Source: Firmicutes bacterium HGW-Firmicutes-10 (GTDB lineage Bacteria; Bacillota_I; Bacilli_A; Erysipelotrichales; Erysipelotrichaceae). Taken from it: a DNA stretch of 5,260 bases. The notes below the pieces were generated by a model. The model was not told the origin of the DNA, searched no databases, and saw only the letters and a list, made by a program, of their open reading frames with translations. The stretch lies in contig PHAF01000136.1 in NCBI GenBank assembly GCA_002841605.1, positions 1 to 5,260 on the forward strand. The letters are read 5' to 3'. The position numbers were made by a program, and so were the translations under genes. Positions 1-5,169 of this stretch are shown here, one piece after another (within the stretch, counting starts at the first letter, position 1; every line of letters begins with the position of its first letter).

Positions 1-2
1 TG

Positions 3-917
3 TTAGGTTTCACCATGGTATTCTTCCCGGCGTTGGCACAAAAAACAATGGTTAAGATTACGGGTGAAGAATCCATCGCATTTGGTCACTTTGGTACTTT
101 AGGTTATGTTTTCTCTGCTTGGTTGGGGTCGATTTTCGGTAAAGAATCGAAATCCACAGAAGAAATCAAATTCCCGAAACGTTTATCGTTCTTACGTGAT
201 ACTTCGGTTGCGATTTCTTTGACCATGTTTGTGTTCTTCGTCCTTGTTTCGGTCATCGCTTCGTTTAAAGAAGGCTTTGATCCGGCAATGACAACAGGTA
301 TTAACTGGTTCTTATTCTCAGTCATTCAATCTCTCACATTTGCGGGCGGTGTCTATATCGTCTTGGCCGGTGTTCGTTTATTAATCGCTGAAATCGTTCC
401 TGCCTTCAAAGGTATTTCGGAAAAAATCGTTCCGGATGCTAAGCCGGCATTGGACTGTCCGATCGTATTCCCGTTTGCTGAAAATGCAGTGTTGATTGGT
501 TTCTTGGTATCCTTCGCCGGCGGTTTGGCTGGTTTGGGTATCTTGATCGCTTTGGGTAGCACATTGGCATTGCCATTGATCCTTCCGGGCGTTATTCCTC
601 ACTTCTTCTGCGGTGCAACTGCTGGTGTATTCGGTAATGCTACCGGTGGTCGCAAAGGTGCAATCATTGGTGCTTTCGGTCATGGTTTATTGATTACCTT
701 CCTGCCTGCATTCTTGATGCCGGTTCTGGGAACTTTAGGTTTTGCTAACACGACGTTCTCCGATGCTGACTTTACAGCTGTCGGTATCGTTATGGGCAAT
801 ATCGCCAACTACGTTCAAGGTTATGGTTTATTGGCTGTTTCCTTGTTGATCTTCGTAGCTCCGATCGCATTAACTCTACTGCAACCCAAAAAAGATAAAG
901 TTGCACAAGCAAACTAA
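3..917 (+). CDS. PTS ascorbate-type (UlaA/SgaT family) IIC permease, 5' end missing
   Basis: This is the integral-membrane IIC subunit of a phosphotransferase system, which carries the sugar across the cytoplasmic membrane and presents it to IIB for phosphorylation. The frame is open from the first base, and codons before the first ATG (position 15) read LGFT, so the gene starts upstream; about 305 residues remain of the family's roughly 420-460. Numbering from that ATG, I see hydrophobic segments near residues 63-83, 97-125, 157-195 and 222-240, plus a C-terminal one near 265-290. Family signatures are AQKTM, ITGEE and FGHFGTLGY near the N terminus, PALDCPIVFPFAENAVLIGF (about 143-162), the LPGVIPHFF...AGVFGNATGG stretch (about 190-212) and GFANTTFSDADF (about 244-255). 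These are known to me from UlaA-type permeases. IIB and a split transketolase follow in the same direction. Family assignment is firm; L-ascorbate as substrate is not established. Confidence 0.93.
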   Translation, partial: LGFTMVFFPALAQKTMVKITGEESIAFGHFGTLGYVFSAWLGSIFGKESKSTEEIKFPKRLSFLRDTSVAISLTMFVFFVLVSVIASFKEGFDPAMTTGINWFLFSVIQSLTFAGGVYIVLAGVRLLIAEIVPAFKGISEKIVPDAKPALDCPIVFPFAENAVLIGFLVSFAGGLAGLGILIALGSTLALPLILPGVIPHFFCGATAGVFGNATGGRKGAIIGAFGHGLLITFLPAFLMPVLGTLGFANTTFSDADFTAVGIVMGNIANYVQGYGLLAVSLLIFVAPIALTLLQPKKDKVAQAN

Positions 918-930
918 GAAAAGCTATAAT
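901..930 (+). promoter_or_regulatory. Possible internal promoter ahead of the IIB gene
   Basis: A perfect TATAAT lies at 925-930, just after the IIC stop codon. The best -35 match is TTGCAC at 901-906, with an 18-bp spacer and only three of six bases matching TTGACA. Transcription would begin near 937, almost exactly at the base of the hairpin at 933-957. It could raise IIB and transketolase expression independently of IIC. The weak -35 and the AT-rich context make chance a fair alternative. Confidence 0.3.
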
Positions 931-932
931 AA

Positions 933-957
933 GGTGAAGAGCGATATGCTCTTCACC
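933..957 (+). promoter_or_regulatory. Intercistronic stem-loop between IIC and IIB
   Basis: A perfect 10-bp inverted repeat, GGTGAAGAGC (933-942) and GCTCTTCACC (948-957), encloses a 5-nt loop. It is followed by ATCATTTATTT rather than a continuous U run, so it is a poor intrinsic terminator. It more likely protects the upstream mRNA 3' end, marks a processing site, or causes partial attenuation so that the permease and the soluble proteins are made in different amounts. It ends 15 bases before the IIB Shine-Dalgarno sequence (AAGGAGG, 972-978). Confidence 0.7.
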
Positions 958-985
958 ATCATTTATTTGATAAGGAGGAAGTCAT

Positions 986-1276
986 TTGGCGATTAAGAAA
1001 ATCATGTGTGCTTGCGGAAGTGGGCTGGGGTCATCATTTCTGGTTGAAATGAATGTAAAAAAAGTATTGAAGAAATTGGGCGTGGAAGGTGTCGAAGTCG
1101 GACACAGCGCAGCGACCGATATCTACAAGGGTTCAGCGGATGTGTTTGTCTGCGGTAAGGATATGTATAATATTTTATCCGCTTATGGTCCATGTGTGAC
1201 CTTGACCAATATTATCTCGATGGCTGAACTTGAAGAAAAATTAGGTGCTTATCTTAAAGAGGTTGGTGTTATCTGA
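986..1276 (+). CDS. PTS IIB phosphocarrier, ascorbate/lactose-type (UlaB-like)
   Basis: This small cytoplasmic protein accepts phosphate from IIA on a cysteine and passes it to the sugar held by IIC. At 96 residues it has the usual length for this family. The phosphorylation loop is at residues 8-17, CACGSGLGSS, with Cys10 the likely phosphorylated residue because it directly precedes GSGLGSS; Cys8 is an extra cysteine. The next segment, EMNVKKVLKKLG, is also typical of the SgaB/UlaB group. The start is a TTG at 986, 7 nt after the strong AAGGAGG at 972-978. The next in-frame ATG (1004, residue 7) would cut off the first beta strand, so TTG is preferred. The gene lies 68 bases after IIC and 35 before tktN. 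No IIA gene is in the window; it is probably upstream or elsewhere. The stop codon lies in the loop of a hairpin. Confidence 0.93.
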   Translation: MAIKKIMCACGSGLGSSFLVEMNVKKVLKKLGVEGVEVGHSAATDIYKGSADVFVCGKDMYNILSAYGPCVTLTNIISMAELEEKLGAYLKEVGVI

Positions 1277-1290
1277 AGATAACACCTTTT
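1265..1290 (+). terminator. Terminator-like hairpin overlapping the IIB stop codon
   Basis: GGTGTTATC (1265-1273) and GATAACACC (1278-1286) form a perfect 9-bp stem. The loop is TGAA (1274-1277), which includes the TGA stop of the IIB gene, and four T residues (1287-1290) follow. The stem is only moderately GC-rich and the T run is short, so partial read-through into tktN is expected. Ribosomes terminating on IIB would cover the stem, so folding could depend on translation. It probably tunes PTS against transketolase expression. Confidence 0.6.
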
Positions 1291-1311
1291 CAAATAAACA
1301 GGAGGAATCTT

Positions 1312-2154
1312 ATGACTGTGAATCTACAATTATTTTCGGCTCAAATACGTTTGGAAACATGCAAAATGCTGGCTCATCGCGGGTTTGGTCATTTGGGCGG
1401 TGCGCTTTCGATCGTTGAGACGTTGTCGGTTTTGTTTGGTGAGAAGATGAATATCGATCCTAAACAACCGGACTGGCAAGGAAGAGATTATTTCGTGTTA
1501 TCAAAAGGTCATGCCGGGCCTTCATACTATTCGACACTTGCTTTGAAAGGTTATTTCCCTACGGAAGTTTTATATACATTGAATGAAAATGGTACCAATC
1601 TGCCATCGCATCCCGACCGTTTAAAGACGATCGGCGTCGATACGACGACCGGCTCGTTGGGTCAGGGGATATCGTTGGCTGTCGGTATCGCAAAGGCATT
1701 CAAACTTGATAACAAACCAAACAAAGTATATTCAATCGTTGGGGACGGGGAATGCAATGAAGGTCAGGTATGGGAGGCCTTTCAGTTTGCCGCTCATCAG
1801 AAACTGGATAATCTGATCGTGTTCATCGATGAAAATCACAAGCAACTGGATGGACTGACGGTCGATGTCAGTAATCCCTTTGATTTACGGGCGAAGATGG
1901 AGGCATTTGGTTTCTATGCACTAAGAGTCGATGGTTCAGATGAAAAGGCAATTTCTGAGGCAATCGATGATTGTTTTGCTCATCCGGGACAAGCTCTGTG
2001 TATCGTGTTGGATACTATCAAAGGACAGGGAGTCGAGTTCTTTGAGAAACTGGTTGACAATCATCACATCCGCTTTGCTGCGGATAGTAAGAATGAATTG
2101 GATCATGCTATCGCCGAATTAGAAGAATTTGTGTCTAGGGGAGGTGCTGTATAA
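1312..2154 (+). CDS. Transketolase, N-terminal (thiamine diphosphate pyrophosphate-binding) subunit
   Basis: This is one half of a split transketolase, which transfers two-carbon ketol units between sugar phosphates in the non-oxidative pentose phosphate pathway. At 280 residues it matches the N-terminal domain of the full-length enzyme. Visible motifs are HLGGALS (27-33, substrate-site His27), SKGHAGP (64-70), SHPDR (99-103), TGSLGQG (113-119), the metal/diphosphate motif GDGECNEGQVWEA (144-156) ending in an Asn at 175 within IDEN, and IKGQGVEF (236-243). Assignment of single residues to roles is by analogy with yeast and E. coli transketolase. The ATG is preceded by AGGAGG at 1300-1305. The stop TAA shares one base with the ATG of the C-terminal subunit, so the two are translationally coupled and made in equal amounts. 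It follows PTS IIC and IIB, suggesting it serves the sugar they import rather than being the only housekeeping transketolase. Confidence 0.95.
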   Translation: MTVNLQLFSAQIRLETCKMLAHRGFGHLGGALSIVETLSVLFGEKMNIDPKQPDWQGRDYFVLSKGHAGPSYYSTLALKGYFPTEVLYTLNENGTNLPSHPDRLKTIGVDTTTGSLGQGISLAVGIAKAFKLDNKPNKVYSIVGDGECNEGQVWEAFQFAAHQKLDNLIVFIDENHKQLDGLTVDVSNPFDLRAKMEAFGFYALRVDGSDEKAISEAIDDCFAHPGQALCIVLDTIKGQGVEFFEKLVDNHHIRFAADSKNELDHAIAELEEFVSRGGAV

Positions 2155-3107
2155 TGGCAATCGTATTTGCGAAAGAACAAAAACCAATCGAAATGCGGGC
2201 GGTTTATCAAAATACACTATTTGAAATATTGAAGGATGACCCCCAAGTGGTCGTTATGGATGCTGATTTGGTCGGTGCTTCCGGTATGGCGAAAGTGTTT
2301 AAGGAGTTTCCCGAACAATGTATCAACATGGGAATCAGTGAGGCCAACATGATTGGTGCCGCTGCCGGAATGTCACTAGTCGGAAAAGTTCCGATCATTC
2401 ACACCTTTGCGCCGTTTGCGACGCGTCGTGTATATGATCAGTTATACCTTTCAGGAGCGTATCAAAAAGCGAATTTACGTATTTATGGTTCTGATCCGGG
2501 GTTTACGGCGGGTCACAACGGCGGTACGCATACTTCCGTTGAGGACTTGGCTCTGATGCGCGTAATGCCTACCGCCACGGTATTAGCTCCGGCAGATGCA
2601 ACGCAGTTTGCCTGGTTGCTTAAGGAAACATCGAAGAAATACGGAATCTTCTACATCCGTGCAAGCCGTAAAGGATTGAGGGATATCTATGATCCTTCAT
2701 CAACGTTTGAAATCGGTAAAGGCGTGGTCCTTTCAGAAGGGTCGGATGTCGTGATTTTTGCGATTGGGGAAATGATTGCGGAAGCGCTTAGTGCAAAAGA
2801 AGAGCTGGAAAAAGTTGGGATGAGTGTTGCGGTTGTCGATATGTTCACTGTCAAGCCGATCGATGTTGATCTGGTCAAGAAAATGATCATCGGCAAGAAA
2901 GTTGTCGTTACAGCGGAGAATCATTCGAAAATCGGTGGTTTGGGCAGTGCGGTTGCTGAAATCATGGCGGAAGAGGGTAGTGGAGTCAAGTTGCGCCGGG
3001 TTGCGATCAATGATCGTTTCGGTGAAGTCGGATTACCGGATTACCTCCAAAAGACGTATGGACTGACGGCCGATGATATTATCAAGGCAGTAAAAGAGGC
3101 GCTATAG
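2154..3107 (+). CDS. Transketolase, C-terminal (pyrimidine-binding plus C-terminal domain) subunit
   Basis: This is the second half of the split transketolase and forms the active site together with the N-terminal subunit. Its 317 residues cover the pyrimidine-binding domain (about 12-175) and the C-terminal domain (about 185-317). Key features are MDADLVGASG (35-44), MGISEANMIGAAAGM (59-73) with Glu64 as the likely cofactor-activating glutamate, HTFAPFATRR (83-92), AGHNGGTHTSVED (119-131) with His126 in the substrate region, and RASRKG (169-174). ENHSKIGGLGSAVAE (255-269) is typical of transketolase/DXS C-terminal domains. The length and split form exclude DXS and the E1 alpha subunits. The start ATG overlaps the previous stop by one base and is served by GGAGG at 2140-2144, 9 nt upstream. 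The gene is intact and is followed directly by an intrinsic terminator, so it is the last gene of the operon. Confidence 0.95.
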   Translation: MAIVFAKEQKPIEMRAVYQNTLFEILKDDPQVVVMDADLVGASGMAKVFKEFPEQCINMGISEANMIGAAAGMSLVGKVPIIHTFAPFATRRVYDQLYLSGAYQKANLRIYGSDPGFTAGHNGGTHTSVEDLALMRVMPTATVLAPADATQFAWLLKETSKKYGIFYIRASRKGLRDIYDPSSTFEIGKGVVLSEGSDVVIFAIGEMIAEALSAKEELEKVGMSVAVVDMFTVKPIDVDLVKKMIIGKKVVVTAENHSKIGGLGSAVAEIMAEEGSGVKLRRVAINDRFGEVGLPDYLQKTYGLTADDIIKAVKEAL

Positions 3108-3110
3108 TTT

Positions 3111-3136
3111 AAAGAGATGGAAACATCTCTTTTTTT
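3111..3136 (+). terminator. Intrinsic terminator of the PTS/transketolase operon
   Basis: AAAGAGATG (3111-3119) pairs perfectly with CATCTCTTT (3124-3132) around a GAAA tetraloop (3120-3123). A run of seven T residues covers 3130-3136. It begins 4 bases after the transketolase stop codon. The stem, stable tetraloop and U tract make this a convincing Rho-independent terminator that separates the sugar operon from the MarR operon. Confidence 0.9.
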
Positions 3137-3146
3137 GTCTAAATAA

Positions 3147-3158
3147 GTAATATATTAC
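3147..3158. promoter_or_regulatory. Upstream operator palindrome (copy 1)
   Basis: GTAATATATTAC is a perfect 12-bp palindrome lying 9 bases upstream of the -35 box of the marR promoter. An identical copy lies 40 bp downstream. The size and AT-rich two-fold symmetry fit the sites bound by dimeric MarR-family regulators. Assignment to the adjacent regulator is inference. Confidence 0.7.
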
Positions 3159-3167
3159 ATAAATATA

Positions 3168-3196
3168 TTGACATTACGTCATAAATGTAATATATT
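3168..3196 (+). promoter_or_regulatory. Sigma-A-type promoter of the marR redox operon
   Basis: A consensus -35 box TTGACA (3168-3173) is followed, after exactly 17 bp, by TATATT (3191-3196), one mismatch from TATAAT. Transcription should start near 3203, leaving a leader of about 15 bases that contains the ribosome binding site GAGGTGG (3208-3214). The -10 hexamer lies entirely inside the second palindrome, so a bound regulator would block RNA polymerase. Confidence 0.85.
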
Positions 3197-3198
3197 AC
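3187..3198. promoter_or_regulatory. Operator palindrome over the -10 box (copy 2)
   Basis: This second exact copy of GTAATATATTAC is centred 40 bp, or nearly four helical turns, from the first. It contains the whole -10 hexamer. The spacing places the two sites on roughly the same DNA face, which would permit cooperative binding of two dimers. Repression by the MarR protein encoded just downstream is the simplest inference. Confidence 0.75.
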
Positions 3199-3217
3199 CT
3201 ATTGAAAGAGGTGGACC

Positions 3218-3682
3218 ATGAAACGATTTCCTCACGTTCCTGATCGCGAGTATGCTTTCGGGATCATATTCAATGTAGCGAACCAGTGTCAATCGGTATT
3301 GGATAGCCACTTGGCTCCGTATGATATTACCACTAAGCAGTGGTACTTGTCGGTGATCGTCAATGCCTTGTTTGACTCACCCCCACAAATTTCCGATGTC
3401 GCAAAAGCAATGAACACGAGTCATCAAAACGTCAAAGTCATTGCGGAGAAGCTTGAAAAAAAGGGACACCTGATCTTTATGCCGGATGAAGCGGATCAGC
3501 GCAAAGTGCGTCTGAAGATGACCAAACAAAGCATGGATTTCTGGGAGAAACTTACTCCGCAAAGCGAAGAGGCTATGGAAAACATCTTTTCAGGAATCGA
3601 ACCTGAACAGCTTCGCTTATTTAATGACACTTTAACCAAAATGCTCGATAATCTTGATCGAATGAAGGAGAATGGAAAATGA
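3218..3682 (+). CDS. MarR-family transcriptional regulator, probable autorepressor
   Basis: This 154-residue protein has the normal length for a MarR dimeric winged-helix regulator. The N-terminal helix (about 10-32) and a C-terminal helical stretch (about 112-150) would form the dimer interface. The DNA-binding part covers about 55-102: the helix ISDVAKAMN (58-66), the recognition helix SHQNVKVIAEKLEKKG (68-83) and the wing with the family pattern D-x-R-x-x-x-L-x-x-T (93-102, DQRKVRLKMT). A single cysteine, Cys24, lies in helix 1. The start is the ATG at 3218 with GAGGTGG at 3208-3214. Its stop overlaps the next gene by 4 nt (ATGA). Being first in an operon with two flavoprotein genes and downstream of a promoter covered by twin palindromes, it most likely represses its own operon. 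The inducer is unknown; a redox signal, quinone or phenolic ligand would fit the family. Confidence 0.92.
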   Translation: MKRFPHVPDREYAFGIIFNVANQCQSVLDSHLAPYDITTKQWYLSVIVNALFDSPPQISDVAKAMNTSHQNVKVIAEKLEKKGHLIFMPDEADQRKVRLKMTKQSMDFWEKLTPQSEEAMENIFSGIEPEQLRLFNDTLTKMLDNLDRMKENGK

Positions 3683-4065
3683 AAAATGTGTTTAAAATCG
3701 TTGCATGGGTATTTCTGGGCGTAATGATCATTGGCTTTGGGTTTATGTTTTTCTTAGGAAAGGATTTGGAATCCACCACCAATCTTGAAGTTACGCCTGT
3801 CAATCTGAGTGCACTTGTTGATGGTGATTATGAAGGTCATTTTGATCACGGTCGATTCACTAACACGGTCGTCGTCACAATAAAGGATCATAAGATCGTG
3901 GATATCACGTTTACCAAACTGGTCGATTTTGACTGGCCGGAAGTGCGTGAAGCACTGATTGAGGCGGTCATACAAAAACAGAACGTCAATATCGATACGA
4001 TCACAGAAGCTACCGCAACATCCAAAGCCTATTTGAAATCGATTGAGAAAGCGCTTCGCCCATGA
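3679..4065 (+). CDS. Membrane-anchored FMN-binding domain protein with variant flavinylation motif
   Basis: This 128-residue protein has one N-terminal membrane segment (about residues 5-26, flanked by K2 and K6 inside), then a single FMN-binding domain of the RnfG/NqrC-like type (PF04205). Domain hallmarks are DGDYEGHF (48-55), VVVTIKDHKIVDITF (64-78), IQKQNVNID (98-106) and the terminal ATATSKAYLKSIEKAL (111-126). In relatives a Thr in a D-x-x-[ST]-G-A-T motif receives FMN covalently from ApbE outside the membrane. Here the motif reads DTITEAT (106-112), keeping Asp106, Thr109 and the candidate acceptor Thr112 but with Glu110 in place of Gly. The positive-inside pattern predicts that the domain faces outward. 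AAGGAG at 3665-3670 precedes the ATG, which overlaps the marR stop; the stop in turn overlaps the flavodoxin start. The specific electron donor or acceptor is unknown, and no ApbE gene is in the window. Confidence 0.85.
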   Translation: MKNVFKIVAWVFLGVMIIGFGFMFFLGKDLESTTNLEVTPVNLSALVDGDYEGHFDHGRFTNTVVVTIKDHKIVDITFTKLVDFDWPEVREALIEAVIQKQNVNIDTITEATATSKAYLKSIEKALRP

Positions 4066-4544
4066 AAACGGCTATCATTTATGCCTCAACGTATGGCAGT
4101 ACTCGAAAAGTCGCTCAAACCCTGAATCAGAAAATACCCGACTCAACATTGGTTGATATCAAAAAGCAAAGCATTGATCCAGCCAACTTTGACACCATCA
4201 TCCTGGGCTCAAGTATTTATATCGGTCAAGTCGATAAACAAATGAAAAATTTTATCAATGGATATAAGGAAGTGCTCAAAAATAAAAGAATCGGTATCTA
4301 TTTCTGTTGCGGGTTTGAGGAAAACCTGCAAACCTATCTCGACACCAACTTCGATAAAGAGATGATCAAGGATGCCATCGCCATGACGATGGGCGGGGAA
4401 ATGGATGTAAGCAAGATGAGCTTTGCGCACAAGATGATCACGCGCATGGTTCCGAAATCGGAGCAGGGAAAAAACCGGGAAGTCACACTTCATCCTGAAA
4501 AAGTTGAAGAATTTGTCAAACAAATGTTCAGTCAGACGGAATGA
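4062..4544 (+). CDS. Flavodoxin-domain protein, HemG-like (Flavodoxin_5 type)
   Basis: This 160-residue soluble protein has a flavodoxin fold that binds FMN and carries out electron transfer. The phosphate-binding loop is STYGST (9-14) after the beta strand TAIIYA, and the second FMN loop is GSSIYIGQ (49-56) with aromatic Tyr53. These motifs, with KNFINGYKEVLKNKRIGIYF (62-81), resemble the protoporphyrinogen dehydrogenase HemG and related flavodoxins. Cys82 and Cys83 directly follow that strand. HemG activity itself cannot be claimed, since many Firmicute members have no known substrate. There is no good Shine-Dalgarno sequence before the ATG; it overlaps the previous stop as ATGA, so translation is probably coupled. 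The gene is the last of the marR operon and its stop codon lies inside the terminator loop. Confidence 0.88.
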   Translation: MKTAIIYASTYGSTRKVAQTLNQKIPDSTLVDIKKQSIDPANFDTIILGSSIYIGQVDKQMKNFINGYKEVLKNKRIGIYFCCGFEENLQTYLDTNFDKEMIKDAIAMTMGGEMDVSKMSFAHKMITRMVPKSEQGKNREVTLHPEKVEEFVKQMFSQTE

Positions 4545-4558
4545 CCTCCGTCTTTTTT
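4534..4558 (+). terminator. Intrinsic terminator of the marR redox operon
   Basis: AGACGGA (4534-4540) pairs with TCCGTCT (4547-4553) around a 6-nt loop (4541-4546), and a six-T run spans 4553-4558. The 5' arm encodes the last flavodoxin residues and the loop contains the TGA stop codon (4542-4544). The GC-rich core and U tract support termination here, just before the next promoter. Confidence 0.85.
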
Positions 4559-4559
4559 A

Positions 4560-4568
4560 TGCTATAAT
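4560..4568 (+). promoter_or_regulatory. Extended -10 promoter of the chimeric pepF gene
   Basis: TGCTATAAT at 4560-4568 is a perfect extended -10 element (TGn plus TATAAT). No good -35 hexamer stands at the expected distance, where the terminator stem lies, which is usual for extended -10 promoters. Transcription would start near 4575, just before the GAGG ribosome binding site (4578-4581), giving a very short leader before the ATG at 4588. Confidence 0.65.
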
Positions 4569-4587
4569 AATTCAAGTGAGGTAAATT

Positions 4588-5151
4588 ATGGAACAGAAAA
4601 AAGATATTGCTTTACGCAGTGAATTGCGTTTGGAGGACACGTGGAATCTGACGCCGATCTATGCGGATGATGCCGCTTGGGAGTCGGACTTTACAGAAGT
4701 GGATGGTAAAGCACCGAAAGCCGCTGGTTTTCAGGGTCGCTTGGGTGAAAGTGCACAAGTGCTGTTGGATGCCATCAAGTTTCAGGAAGATGTATTTTAT
4801 AAAGTTGGTTTGTTGTATGTTTATGCTCATTTGAATTTTGATACGGATACGACCAATGCTCATTATCAAGCCATGTTCAGTCGTATTGAAAGTCTGTATG
4901 CGAAAGTAAGTGCCGCCTTTTCTTTCTATCGCTCGGAATTGATGGAGATCGAAGAAGCAAAAATTTGGGGATTTGTCGATCAAAAAGGATCCTGGATTGT
5001 GAATCCTCAATACGAAAAAATCAACAATTTCGACAATCAAATGGCCAGGGTTAGAAAAGCCGGAGAGTGGGGATGGATTGATCCTTCCGGCAAATACATT
5101 ATCAATCCACAGTTTGCCAACGCGATGGACTTTGTTAAAGTAAGTAAGTAG
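4588..5151 (+). pseudogene. Chimera: oligoendopeptidase F N-terminal remnant joined to two WG repeats
   Basis: The 187-residue ORF has two unrelated parts. Residues 8 to about 122 match the N terminus of oligoendopeptidase F (M3 family): an LRSELRLEDTWNLTPIY opening, FQGRLGESAQVLLDAI (48-63), LLYVYAHLNFDTDTTNAHYQ (75-94) and SFYRSELMEI (112-121). Full PepF is about 600 residues and carries its zinc site HEXXH far downstream; here that whole catalytic part is absent. From about residue 125 the protein becomes WG repeats: WGFVDQKG (127-134) with IVNPQYEKI, then WGWIDPSG (161-168) with IINPQF, stopping at 187 in the middle of a repeat. It cannot be an active peptidase. Its promoter, GAGG site (4578-4581) and ATG look normal, so the 5' end is probably the native pepF start. 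A deletion fusing two genes is the likely origin; an assembly join or a true novel fusion are alternatives. Confidence 0.82.
4966..5148 (+). repeat. Two tandem WG repeats (protein level)
   Basis: Residues 127-160 and 161-187 of the chimeric ORF form two diverged repeats of the WG type (PF14903): each has WG-[FW]-[IV]-D-x-x-G at the start, an [IV]-x-NPQ[YF] strand about 10 residues later, and a hydrophobic [NM]-x-F segment near the end. The first is 34 residues long; the second is cut short by the stop. WG repeats normally occur in arrays of many copies, so this is probably a fragment of a larger protein. Confidence 0.8.
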
Positions 5152-5169
5152 TTGATATTTCTGAATTAG

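Noticed and set aside
104..683. Several - strand frames opposite the IIC permease
   Set aside because: They overlap one another and a clearly recognisable + strand gene, and their low-complexity polar sequences are typical of shadow frames.
1931..2122. + strand frame of 63 codons inside the transketolase N-terminal gene
   Set aside because: It is out of frame within a well-conserved gene, has no evident ribosome binding site and no recognisable product.
3155..3190. Larger inverted repeat TTACAT ... ATGTAA spanning the marR -35 region
   Set aside because: It is a by-product of the flanks of the two palindromes. The loop of over 20 bases and the lack of further pairing give no support for a separate element.
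3287..3289. Cys24 of the MarR protein as an OhrR-type peroxide-sensing cysteine
   Set aside because: From memory of B. subtilis OhrR, the sensing cysteine lies about ten residues further from the start of the winged-helix domain than Cys24 does, and the surrounding pattern differs, so OhrR-like sensing cannot be claimed.
4063..4077. Possible catabolite-repression (cre) site, TGAAAACGGCTATCA
   Set aside because: It matches the consensus only if one base is inserted, and it lies at the start of the flavodoxin coding region rather than near a promoter.
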